A stretch of DNA of 5,279 nucleotides, from NCBI GenBank assembly GCA_947374445.1, contig CANCBY010000180.1:1-5279 (forward strand), read 5' to 3'. Of this stretch, positions 1-5,279 are shown piece by piece. The DNA comes from Pseudobdellovibrionaceae bacterium (lineage in GTDB: Bacteria > Bdellovibrionota > Bdellovibrionia > Bdellovibrionales > Bdellovibrionaceae). The first letter of the stretch is position 1. Every line of letters starts with the position of its first letter. The position numbers and the translations under genes were made by a program. A model generated the notes under the pieces. It searched no databases. It saw only the letters and a program-made list of their open reading frames with translations, and was not told where the DNA came from.

Positions 1-2
1 AT

Positions 3-2846
3 ACTTCGAATGGATATCTAACTTCATTTCAAAAGCCTATGGGCCAAAAATCAATAGTGACATATGATAGCCAAGGATATGTTACAAAAGATCAAGGCCA
101 GGCCGGTGATTTTGTTGCCTTGTTAAGGCAGTATGATGTCGCTACAAAAATTCAAACGGTGACATCGACTACGGCACTCAACCGTCAGACTGTTTATAAG
201 TCCGTTGTTGCAGTTCATGAGAACACAGACGGTTCAAGTCATGAAGTTGATGAGGCTTTTGGCGAAGTTCTTAAAGCCATGAGTCCAAACCAATCTTCAG
301 CAACAGCAGAGAATTCAGTCGGAATAAAAACCGTTGATGCTTTTTCTGAAGACCCACGGTTTGGCTGGATGAGTCCATATGCTCAAAGCTCGACATATTC
401 GATAGCAAATTCGAATATCTATCTTGAATCTGAGATACATAAAACAGCGGTGCTTTCAGATGCCAATGATCCTCTGAGCCTTGTGTCGCTGACCACGACG
501 ACAGAACTGCAAGGTGATCCTGCAATCACTTATACCTCAACCTATTCAGCCACCGATAACTCGATGATCAATACGTCGCCTATGGGGCGCACTGTGAAGC
601 AAAAAATCAATGTCAATGGCTTGGCTGAAAATATTCAAGTCGGAACACTCTCGCCTGTGGCACTTGCTTACGATGTCAGAGGTCGACTGACGGGTGTTGC
701 GAGAGAGAATCGTCAAATGAGTCTTACCTACGATCAGTTGGGGAGAGTCAGTTCAAGCACAGACTTTTTGGATCAAAAAACAAATCTTGAGTATGATCTT
801 TCGGGACGTGTGACTAAGGAGACATTGCCTGACGGCAGAGTTGTGGGTTTTAGTTATGATAAAAACGGCAACGTTACAAGCATCACTCCTCCCGGAAGAC
901 CCGAGCACACCTTTAGCTATAATTTGATGGAGCTTGTGTCTGAGTACTTGCCGCCATCGGTACAAAATTTTGTGAGCGGAAATCAAAATATAACTTATGC
1001 TTACAATATAGATAAGCAGCTCACGCAAGTGACTTTGCCTGATAGTAAGCAGATCAATCTGAATTACGATGCAACCTCTGGTCTTTTGACTTCGGTTGCA
1101 AGTCCTTCGGGCAATTACAATTACACTTACGTGCCCAAATCCAAGCTTGTGCAAAGTATCAGCTCACCCGATGGTCTGAGCTTGCAGTACAGCTATCTTG
1201 GTAAAATGCTCGCAAGCCAAGGGTACGCAGATGGCAGTCAAGTGAAGTACAACTTCAATGCGGATGCGACGATTGGCTCGATCACAGCGGTGGGATCTAA
1301 TGGTCAGCAGGACTCTGTTGGTTTGAGCTATGATCGCGATCAAATGCTTGTGGGCGCGGGGAGCGAAGCTTTTACCAGAGATGCAAATGGTTTGATCACA
1401 GTTGTGGAGCACAACCTAGTCACAGAATCCCTCAAGTACAATACTCTTGGCGAGATGACCTCTGATTCATCTAGCCTCAAGATCAACAAAAAAGCCCGCG
1501 AGCTATTTGCGCAAAGTTATAAGCGCGATGCTCTTGGCAGAATTATCGAGGTCAATCATCAGGGCACAGAGATCGAGCAAGCTCCGCAGGAGCGCGAGTA
1601 TTTCGGCTGGGCCCGCAAGTATGTCTACGATAAGGCCGGTAGGCTTCTACAGACCTTGCGTGGCAACGAGGTTCTTCGCTCTTACCAATACGACCAAAAT
1701 GGCAATCGCACCGCTAAGTGGGATGGCGAGCATTGGGTCAAGGCCGAGTACGATGCGCAGGACAGGCTCATCAAGTTTGGCAAAAACGAGTATCGTTACG
1801 ACAACGCTGGCAATCTTGTGCAGAAGATCACTCACTCACACCGAGAGTGTGGTGATGAAGATCGTAAAATCAAGCCAGAACGAGATCAGGACCGCGTTGA
1901 GGTTACGAATTACGTCTTTGATTCTCTGGGAGTGCTCAAGCAGGTGACTTTACCTGATGGGGTGGTGATTAAATACTCGGTTGATGGTCAGGGCCGCCGT
2001 GTAGCCAAGTATAAGAACAACAAGCTTGCGTGGAAGTGGCTCTACCAAAGTCAGACTCAGATTGCTCTCGAGTCCAGTGGTGATGGCAGTGTTGTAAGAC
2101 GGTATGTTTATGGGACGAAGTCGAATGTTCCTGACTATTTTAAGCTCAATGGTAAGGAGTACCGGATTATTTCTGATCAGGTGGGGACTCCGAAGTTGGT
2201 TGTGGATAGTCGGACTGGTGAGGTGATTGAGCGCATTCATTCGGATGAGTTTGGTGATCATTTTCGGATCAGGGGTAAGAACACGATTGCTTTTGGATTT
2301 GCGGGAGGGCTTTATGATCCGGACACGAAGCTTGTGCACTTTGGTGCGAGGGATTATGATCCGGAGACTGGGCGGTGGTTAACGAAGGATCCGATTGGGT
2401 TTGGTGGTGGGGATACGAATTTGTTTTGGTATGTTGGCAGTGATCCCATTAACAATATTGATCCATTTGGCACAACAGTTCTTAACCTCACAGGAGATCA
2501 AAGGATTGGATCTTCTGCTGATCCGAGTTTGGACGCTTTATATAGAAGCTTAAATAACAACCCGAGCGTAACCGTTATTATTTCTTATGGATCTGCTGGA
2601 GGTAGTTTTGGCAGCACAATTGGAACATCAAATCTAATAACAATTAAAATAGATCCAGCAATGCAATCCAACTCAGCTGTGTTGCAGAATACTCTAGCGC
2701 ATGAATTAACACATGCATCCGATATTGCTAGTGGAAATCTTAATTCTTTTAATCAGGCTATAAATAGAGCCAATGGCGGATTGGCCGAATCAGCAGCAGA
2801 GGGGTTTGCAAATGGACTCTTTGATAGAAGTAATCAATGTCCTTGA
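3..2846 (+). CDS. Rhs/YD-repeat polymorphic toxin with C-terminal zinc metallopeptidase tip (5' partial)
   Basis: Rhs proteins form a hollow YD-repeat shell that encloses a variable C-terminal toxin, delivered into competing cells. The frame is open to the left edge: 12 codons precede the Met at 39, which has no Shine-Dalgarno, so the true start is upstream. Residues are numbered from that Met. About 16 YD-type repeats (for example YDVRGRLTGV at 211 and YDKNGNVTSI) run to about 660. The conserved Rhs core follows: ARDYDPETGRWLTKDPIGFG, then NLFWYVGSDP and the closing PINNIDPFG (803-811). Core Asp784 and Asp808 sit in DPxG motifs like those used for autocleavage in known Rhs proteins. Residues 812-935 are a variable tip with HELTH at 888-892. 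The next gene, 42 bp downstream, is the likely immunity gene. Rhs identity is near certain; the peptidase tip is strong; the delivery route (T6SS or other) is not visible. Confidence 0.95.
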   Translation, partial: TSNGYLTSFQKPMGQKSIVTYDSQGYVTKDQGQAGDFVALLRQYDVATKIQTVTSTTALNRQTVYKSVVAVHENTDGSSHEVDEAFGEVLKAMSPNQSSATAENSVGIKTVDAFSEDPRFGWMSPYAQSSTYSIANSNIYLESEIHKTAVLSDANDPLSLVSLTTTTELQGDPAITYTSTYSATDNSMINTSPMGRTVKQKINVNGLAENIQVGTLSPVALAYDVRGRLTGVARENRQMSLTYDQLGRVSSSTDFLDQKTNLEYDLSGRVTKETLPDGRVVGFSYDKNGNVTSITPPGRPEHTFSYNLMELVSEYLPPSVQNFVSGNQNITYAYNIDKQLTQVTLPDSKQINLNYDATSGLLTSVASPSGNYNYTYVPKSKLVQSISSPDGLSLQYSYLGKMLASQGYADGSQVKYNFNADATIGSITAVGSNGQQDSVGLSYDRDQMLVGAGSEAFTRDANGLITVVEHNLVTESLKYNTLGEMTSDSSSLKINKKARELFAQSYKRDALGRIIEVNHQGTEIEQAPQEREYFGWARKYVYDKAGRLLQTLRGNEVLRSYQYDQNGNRTAKWDGEHWVKAEYDAQDRLIKFGKNEYRYDNAGNLVQKITHSHRECGDEDRKIKPERDQDRVEVTNYVFDSLGVLKQVTLPDGVVIKYSVDGQGRRVAKYKNNKLAWKWLYQSQTQIALESSGDGSVVRRYVYGTKSNVPDYFKLNGKEYRIISDQVGTPKLVVDSRTGEVIERIHSDEFGDHFRIRGKNTIAFGFAGGLYDPDTKLVHFGARDYDPETGRWLTKDPIGFGGGDTNLFWYVGSDPINNIDPFGTTVLNLTGDQRIGSSADPSLDALYRSLNNNPSVTVIISYGSAGGSFGSTIGTSNLITIKIDPAMQSNSAVLQNTLAHELTHASDIASGNLNSFNQAINRANGGLAESAAEGFANGLFDRSNQCP
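669..2025 (+). repeat. YD-repeat array encoded within the Rhs gene
   Basis: About 16 degenerate repeats of the form Y-D-x2-G-R-(L/V)-x3 are spaced roughly 20-40 residues apart, from YDVRGRLTGV through YDQLGRVSSS, YDLSGRVTKE, YDKAGRLLQT, YDQNGNRTAK and YDNAGNLVQK to YSVDGQGRRVAK. In the family these beta-hairpin units spiral into the toxin-holding cage. The repeats are conserved at protein level only; the DNA copies are too diverged to look like recent tandem duplications. The boundaries are approximate. Confidence 0.85.
2472..2843 (+). other. Rhs C-terminal toxin tip, HExxH metallopeptidase domain
   Basis: This domain follows the core-ending DPFG motif directly and is about 124 residues long, the usual size of an Rhs tip. 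A short strand-rich part (TVIISYGSAGG, NLITIKIDPAM) leads into a helix carrying LAHELTHASD, with His888, Glu889 and His892 as a zinc-binding HExxH motif. Glu917 or Glu921 in LAESAAEGFAN lies 25-29 residues after the second His and could be the third ligand, as in gluzincin-type peptidases; Asp895 (HExxHxxD) is an alternative. Base composition turns A/T-richer than the preceding core, as expected for an exchangeable module. The substrate is unknown. It resembles other HELxHA tips of Rhs toxins and M91-type effectors, but the exact family is not assigned. Confidence 0.75.
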
Positions 2847-2871
2847 GGAGCTTGTGTAAAAATAGTTAAAT
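2843..2871 (+). promoter_or_regulatory. Weak candidate sigma-70-like promoter before the putative immunity gene
   Basis: TTGAGG (2843-2848) and TTAAAT (2866-2871) are 17 bp apart, upstream of the GTG start at 2889. Both boxes are imperfect matches, and the -35 box overlaps the toxin stop codon. Independent immunity expression is common in toxin systems, but in A/T-rich DNA this could be chance. Confidence 0.2.
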
Positions 2872-2877
2872 ACTTCT

Positions 2878-2882
2878 AGGAG
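2878..2882 (+). promoter_or_regulatory. Ribosome binding site deciding the GTG start at 2889
   Basis: AGGAG lies 6 nt before the GTG at 2889. It supports that start over the in-frame ATG at 2916, which would remove the charged n-region of the signal peptide. Confidence 0.75.
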
Positions 2883-2888
2883 ATTCGT

Positions 2889-3326
2889 GTGGGAAAAATT
2901 TTTATAAGTCTAAATATGGTATTTTTAATTTCTATAATATCGGGTCAAAGTTTTGGAAAATGTAAAGAGAGTCCCAGTGATCCGGTGTATAGGGCCAGAT
3001 ATTTCTCCAAAACTAAGGCATTTGTAGAGGGGAAAGTTGTAATGGTAACCCCTGCTAGTCCAAGCCCTGATGCAAATGTGAATGTGCAAGTTCAAGTTCT
3101 TAAAGTTTTAAAGGGAAAAATAAAACCTATCTTTATAAAAGGAAACTATATTTGGCATCAACCGTACGAGGGGGATCGAACGTATGAAGTTGATAAGGTA
3201 TATGTCCTTGGGATCAAGAGTATGAATGGCGATGACGCTGTCATTGATACGAGCGCTTGCACTCCTGAGCTGACCAAAGAAGAAATATTTAGGTTTGAAA
3301 AAGATAAGCATGTCACTGGAAAATAA
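2889..3326 (+). CDS. Secreted NTR/TIMP-like protein, candidate immunity to the Rhs metallopeptidase
   Basis: This is a 145-residue protein with a GTG start and a good AGGAG site. Residues 1-23 look like a Sec signal peptide: a short charged MGK, a hydrophobic IFISLNMVFLISIISG, then a polar QSFG. No lipobox is seen. The mature part begins near Lys24-Cys25 and shows the pattern of bacterial NTR/TIMP-like domains: KAFVEGKVVMV (43-53), VNVQVQVLKVLKGKI (64-78), YEVDKVYVLGI (99-109), then TSACTPEL (121-128). Its only cysteines, Cys25 and Cys124, could form one disulfide between the N-terminus and the last helix. TIMPs inhibit zinc metalloproteinases by placing an N-terminal Cys on the zinc. A gene of this kind directly after an HExxH toxin suggests an exported inhibitor acting as immunity. 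The signal peptide is clear; the fold is a pattern match by eye; the inhibitor role is inference. It could instead be an unrelated secreted immunity protein. Confidence 0.8.
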   Translation: MGKIFISLNMVFLISIISGQSFGKCKESPSDPVYRARYFSKTKAFVEGKVVMVTPASPSPDANVNVQVQVLKVLKGKIKPIFIKGNYIWHQPYEGDRTYEVDKVYVLGIKSMNGDDAVIDTSACTPELTKEEIFRFEKDKHVTGK

Positions 3327-3588
3327 AAACGACGACGAGCTTGCACTCGAATTGAAGGCTCAAATTCGGGCCTTCAATATGAGAGCTATCAAGTATTTGT
3401 TACTGATGGTTTGTTTGGTATTCGTAGGAATTTATTTTCCGGGAGTTGTATTAAAGCTTGGCATTTTTGTTCACGTATTTGCGATTTCCACAGGTGGTTA
3501 CTTTCTATATAAATTAATTTCTGGCTTTGCAAAGACTGTTAAGTGTACTAAGTGTGGTGAACCTTACGGCTGGAATCCAAGAGGTTAA
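3310..3588 (+). CDS. Small two-helix membrane protein with half a zinc ribbon, probably frameshifted
   Basis: This reads as 92 residues from the ATG at 3310, overlapping the previous gene by 17 bp. No good Shine-Dalgarno is present, so translation is probably coupled to the upstream gene. An acidic N-terminus (MSLENKNDDELALELK) is followed by hydrophobic segments at about 28-45 and 49-70. A cytosolic-looking tail carries KCTKCGEP (Cys79, Cys82) and then stops abruptly at TAA 3586-3588. A second CxxCG knuckle lies just downstream in another frame. One extra base near 3585 would give a 111-residue protein with CxxC-x19-CxxCG, a complete zinc ribbon. So the gene is either damaged by a one-base deletion or affected by a sequence error. 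The family is not recognised. Its place behind a toxin/immunity pair suggests an accessory or second immunity protein, which is inference only. Confidence 0.6.
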   Translation: MSLENKNDDELALELKAQIRAFNMRAIKYLLLMVCLVFVGIYFPGVVLKLGIFVHVFAISTGGYFLYKLISGFAKTVKCTKCGEPYGWNPRG

Positions 3589-3644
3589 CGAATGTTCCAT
3601 TTACTTCAAAATGCCAGAGTTGTGGTTTGGAAATTTCAAAGTGA
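3585..3644 (+). other. Out-of-frame continuation of the membrane protein (second zinc knuckle)
   Basis: Read in the frame starting at 3585, this stretch gives LTNVPFTSKCQSCGLEISK and then TGA at 3642-3644. The CQSCGL knuckle, preceded by PFTSK, is the usual second half of a CxxCG...F..KC..CGL zinc ribbon whose first half, KCTKCGEP, ends the preceding frame. The junction is at GGTTAACG (3583-3590); GGTTTAACG would join the halves. A hand check finds no convincing -1 slippery heptamer there, so a lost T is favoured over programmed frameshifting. Confidence 0.6.
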
Positions 3645-3681
3645 ATCTCTCAGTAGCTTAAAAATCTTGTCTTGTGATTAA

Positions 3682-3716
3682 TAATAAAGGCGGCCGAGGT
3701 GCGGCCGCCTTTATTA
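3682..3716. terminator. Bidirectional intrinsic terminator between convergent operons
   Basis: A perfect 15-bp inverted repeat (3682-3696 with 3702-3716) surrounds a 5-nt loop, AGGTG. The G/C core GGCGGCCG is flanked by AATAA/TTATT, giving T-rich ends on both strands. It lies between the toxin-side genes (plus) and the recombinase-like gene (minus, ending at 3747), so it can serve both directions. Confidence 0.85.
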
Positions 3717-3746
3717 CAAAATCCCTCAAAACACTCAAAATTTAAG

Positions 3747-4793
3747 TTACGATAATGAAACTTCCCCTGATTCTTGCACGGCCACAGAATCATCTATATT
3801 GGACTTGAGCGCCGCATGCCGACCAAAAATTTCTGCTGTTTGATAGGGTCTGATGTGTCCCATAATTTTTTGAAGTTCACTGATTGTGCCACCGTGCTTT
3901 AAAAAGTTTGTACCAAAAGAGGCGCGAAGATCTCTCAGACTCCATTTTGTATCAAGTCCCGCTTGCCGCTGAAACCTCTTTAGCTCTCTAGAGAAAATAT
4001 GCTTTTGCAAAGGTCGCCCCTCAAGATTTGTGAAAACATGGCCACTGGTCCGGTCAATTTTTCTCATAGCCTCAAGAAAATTATTTGAAACGACAAATGA
4101 GCGGCGCTGAAGCTCTTTAGATCTACAAAATTCGATAGTGTTCTTCTTAAAATTAAGATCTTTCCATTGAAGGCACAAGATATCAGATGTTTTTGCGGCA
4201 GTTTCTTGAATCAGAATAAATATCGGATAGAAAAGTGCGGGACTAAATTGGCGAGCTTTCAAAATAAAAGCTTCAATAGATTTTTCTTCAAAAATAATTG
4301 GCCTTCTCTTAAAGGGCGCTTCTCGATTAAATTTAATTTCATCCAGTGGTGATGCCGTGATAGCATTTTCTTTGATCAAGAACTTGAAAAATCCTTGAAG
4401 TCTTGATTTAGCCACAAGTAGGCTTCTGTCTGAGTAATCAAATTCATTTTTAAGATGAATAAAAAAGTTTCTGAGATTTTGCTCCGTGAGTCTTAAGACT
4501 CCAAAGGTTGAGAAAAAAATCAAAAACTCCCGTATGAGTATTCCTGACTGAGAAAGATTAGAATTCGGAACTTGCTCAAGATAAACTCGTATCGCTGTAT
4601 CAGTCGAGGCTGATTGAAGATAAGTAAATTCATTTTTTTCTTGAGCTGGGGCCTTAAGAAAAGCCAGATATGCCCTGGCTTTTACCTCCTCAGAAAAATT
4701 CTTTTGGACTCTCTTTTTTGTGACTAGATCAAGGTAAGAGACAACATACTTTCCATCTGAGAGCGCATAGATTTTTGCGTTTTTAATTTTCAT
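3747..4793 (-). CDS. Tyrosine recombinase/integrase-like protein with substituted active-site residues
   Basis: This is 348 residues, the usual length for a phage- or island-type integrase. The ATG has AAAGGAG 7 nt upstream. An N-terminal strand-rich part (about 1-50, YVVSYLDLVTKKRVQKNF) resembles an arm-binding domain. A helical core-binding domain spans about 65-155 and the catalytic domain about 165-330. Family landmarks are present: SDILCLQWKDL (203-213), LRDLRASFGTNFLKHG (286-301) and MGHIRPYQTAEIFGRH (311-326). Catalytic positions deviate: Lys201 sits where arginine I is expected, Arg287 replaces the first His of HxxR, Arg290 and His313 are kept, and Phe323 occupies the usual tyrosine position. 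No other Tyr is at proper spacing. Family members cut and rejoin DNA through that Tyr, so this one may only bind DNA or need a partner. The frame is intact, which argues against simple decay. Confidence 0.88.
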   Translation of the reverse strand: MKIKNAKIYALSDGKYVVSYLDLVTKKRVQKNFSEEVKARAYLAFLKAPAQEKNEFTYLQSASTDTAIRVYLEQVPNSNLSQSGILIREFLIFFSTFGVLRLTEQNLRNFFIHLKNEFDYSDRSLLVAKSRLQGFFKFLIKENAITASPLDEIKFNREAPFKRRPIIFEEKSIEAFILKARQFSPALFYPIFILIQETAAKTSDILCLQWKDLNFKKNTIEFCRSKELQRRSFVVSNNFLEAMRKIDRTSGHVFTNLEGRPLQKHIFSRELKRFQRQAGLDTKWSLRDLRASFGTNFLKHGGTISELQKIMGHIRPYQTAEIFGRHAALKSNIDDSVAVQESGEVSLS

Positions 4794-5278
4794 TTGTAGA
4801 CTCCTTTAAAATGAAAAGGGCGGATTTTTGATCCGCCCTTTTGTTGGTTAGTTTTGTTTTTCGTAGGGACAGGGGTTTTCGATATCCTGGGCTCCAATTT
4901 GCCCGTAGGTATCGAACCCATCATACCGCGACTTCCAACAACCCATAGAACACAATCAATGGTTGTTTGCTGTTCGTAGAAGTACACAAGACCCTCATAT
5001 CGGCGTTTCGACTTCAGAGAAAGTTCAGTTTCAAAGGCGAAAAGCATTTGCTTGTCACCTTGAATAATTTTTGAATACCCATCAGGTCTGTGCAGAGTTG
5101 ATTGTGGTATCCATTCAGGCCAAAATTCATCAGGATTACATCTGAGCTCTTGCTCTGAGTAAATCTCCGTCTGCTCGGGCTGTGCGTTCAGCCATTCTCC
5201 GAGATGAAATGCGGTCGTAATGTAGTCGTGATAGGGATATTCAGACTTATATGCTTCAGATAAATCAGCAGCTTGTTG
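4790..5278 (-). CDS. MobC/replication-relaxation-like protein, C-terminal part (5' end beyond right edge)
   Basis: The frame is open from the right edge; 162 residues are visible, so the Met at 5047 is internal. Residues 63-113 of the visible part read HRPDGYSKII, then MLFAFETELSLKSKRRYEGL (78-97) and DCVLWVVGSR (108-117). A PDG followed by FE-x-ELS-x-KS-x2-RYE, a Tyr-rich helix and a VLWVV strand is typical of replication-relaxation/MobC-type proteins of plasmids and mobilisable islands, and loosely resembles PD-(D/E)xK folds. These proteins are linked to relaxase or replication functions. The stop overlaps the recombinase ATG as ATGA, suggesting an operon. However, the last 45 residues (from about GMMGS on) read poorly and pass through a terminator-like hairpin, while another frame ends just before it, so a frameshift near 4921-4955 is possible. 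Coding is clear; the family call is by motif only. Confidence 0.7.
   Translation of the reverse strand, partial: QQAADLSEAYKSEYPYHDYITTAFHLGEWLNAQPEQTEIYSEQELRCNPDEFWPEWIPQSTLHRPDGYSKIIQGDKQMLFAFETELSLKSKRRYEGLVYFYEQQTTIDCVLWVVGSRGMMGSIPTGKLEPRISKTPVPTKNKTNQQKGGSKIRPFHFKGVYK
4801..4807 (-). promoter_or_regulatory. Strong ribosome binding site of the recombinase-like gene
   Basis: On the minus strand, AAAGGAG lies 7 nt before the ATG at 4793. It starts only 6 nt after the 3' arm of the 4814-4842 hairpin. A site this strong would let the gene be translated independently of the overlapping upstream frame. Confidence 0.8.
4814..4842. terminator. Terminator-like hairpin directly before the recombinase-like gene
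   Basis: A perfect 12-bp stem, AAAAGGGCGGAT (4814-4825) with ATCCGCCCTTTT (4831-4842), surrounds a 5-nt loop. On the minus strand it is followed by T-rich sequence (CATTTTAAAGG), and on the plus strand by GTTGGTTAGTTTTG and more T. It lies between the MobC-like and recombinase-like genes, which makes it a plausible terminator or attenuator for transcription entering the recombinase gene. Confidence 0.7.
4848..4925 (-). other. Alternative-frame C-terminus of the MobC-like gene
   Basis: From 4925 down to 4848 the minus strand also reads YDGFDTYGQIGAQDIENPCP, YEKQN and a TAA. This has a more natural residue mix than the long frame (acidic and aromatic residues rather than Lys/Pro/Thr), and its TAA falls 5 nt before the hairpin. 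Entering it from VLWVVGSR needs one extra base within about 4921-4955, since a TGA at 4956-4958 blocks this frame further upstream. It may be the true tail after a one-base loss, or a chance frame. Confidence 0.35.
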
Positions 5279-5279
5279 G

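Noticed and set aside
39..41. ATG as the start of the Rhs gene
   Set aside because: The frame continues open to the window edge with YD-like residues (NGYLTSF), and no ribosome binding site precedes this ATG.
753..1412. Minus-strand open frames opposite the Rhs repeats
   Set aside because: They are antisense to clear YD repeats, carry no recognisable domains, and have no ribosome binding sites.
1507..1947. 146-residue plus-strand open frame inside the Rhs gene
   Set aside because: It is Arg/Ser-rich and low in meaningful motifs, and lies wholly inside the YD-repeat coding sequence; it is a shadow frame.
3295..3309. TTG at 3295 as the start of the small membrane protein
   Set aside because: It has no spaced ribosome binding site; the ATG at 3310 is five codons later and gives the same protein with a normal start.
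3583..3590. Programmed -1 frameshifting in the membrane protein gene
   Set aside because: No X-XXY-YYZ heptamer is in register and no clear downstream stimulatory hairpin was seen; a simple one-base loss is more likely.
4898..4935. tRNA or tmRNA T-arm-like sequence (GGTTCGATACC on the minus strand)
   Set aside because: The flanking bases do not pair into a 5-bp T-stem, and no acceptor stem, anticodon arm or CCA end could be found; the stretch is coding in at least one frame.
4848..4949. A separate small protein starting MGCWKSRYDGF on the minus strand
   Set aside because: It would be about 32 residues with no Shine-Dalgarno, inside the MobC-like gene; an alternative tail of that gene explains it better.

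Overview
The window comes from a Gram-negative-type bacterium of moderate G+C. The evidence is an Rhs/YD-repeat polymorphic toxin, a Sec-type signal peptide on its neighbour, AGGAG-type ribosome binding sites, and a MobC/replication-relaxation-like gene beside a tyrosine-recombinase-like gene. The species cannot be fixed from the sequence. It reads as an accessory region where an Rhs toxin cassette meets what looks like a mobilisable or integrative element.

Left and centre (1-3644, plus strand): a large Rhs protein, open through the left edge, ends in a variable tip of about 124 residues carrying an HELTH zinc-metallopeptidase motif. After 42 bp comes a small secreted protein of 145 residues. 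Its pattern resembles the netrin/TIMP-like (tissue inhibitor of metalloproteinases) fold, so it is a strong candidate immunity protein for a metallopeptidase toxin. Overlapping its 3' end is a small two-helix membrane protein whose C-terminal zinc ribbon is split by an apparent one-base frameshift. A perfect 15-bp hairpin (3682-3716) ends this unit.

Right (3747-5279, minus strand): an intact gene for a 348-residue tyrosine-recombinase-like protein converges on the toxin operon. It keeps the fold but lacks the expected catalytic arginine I (Lys) and nucleophilic tyrosine (Phe), so it may be catalytically dead. Upstream of it, with a 4-base ATGA overlap, is the 3' part of a MobC/replication-relaxation-like gene that runs off the right edge. 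A second terminator-like hairpin (4814-4842) lies just before the recombinase ribosome binding site. It sits inside the long reading of the upstream gene, while a second frame stops just before it, so the true C-terminus of that gene is uncertain.

The main idea to test is that the toxin and its neighbour form a bacterial protease/TIMP-like-inhibitor pair. The second is the degenerate recombinase with its unusual hairpin-gated leader.
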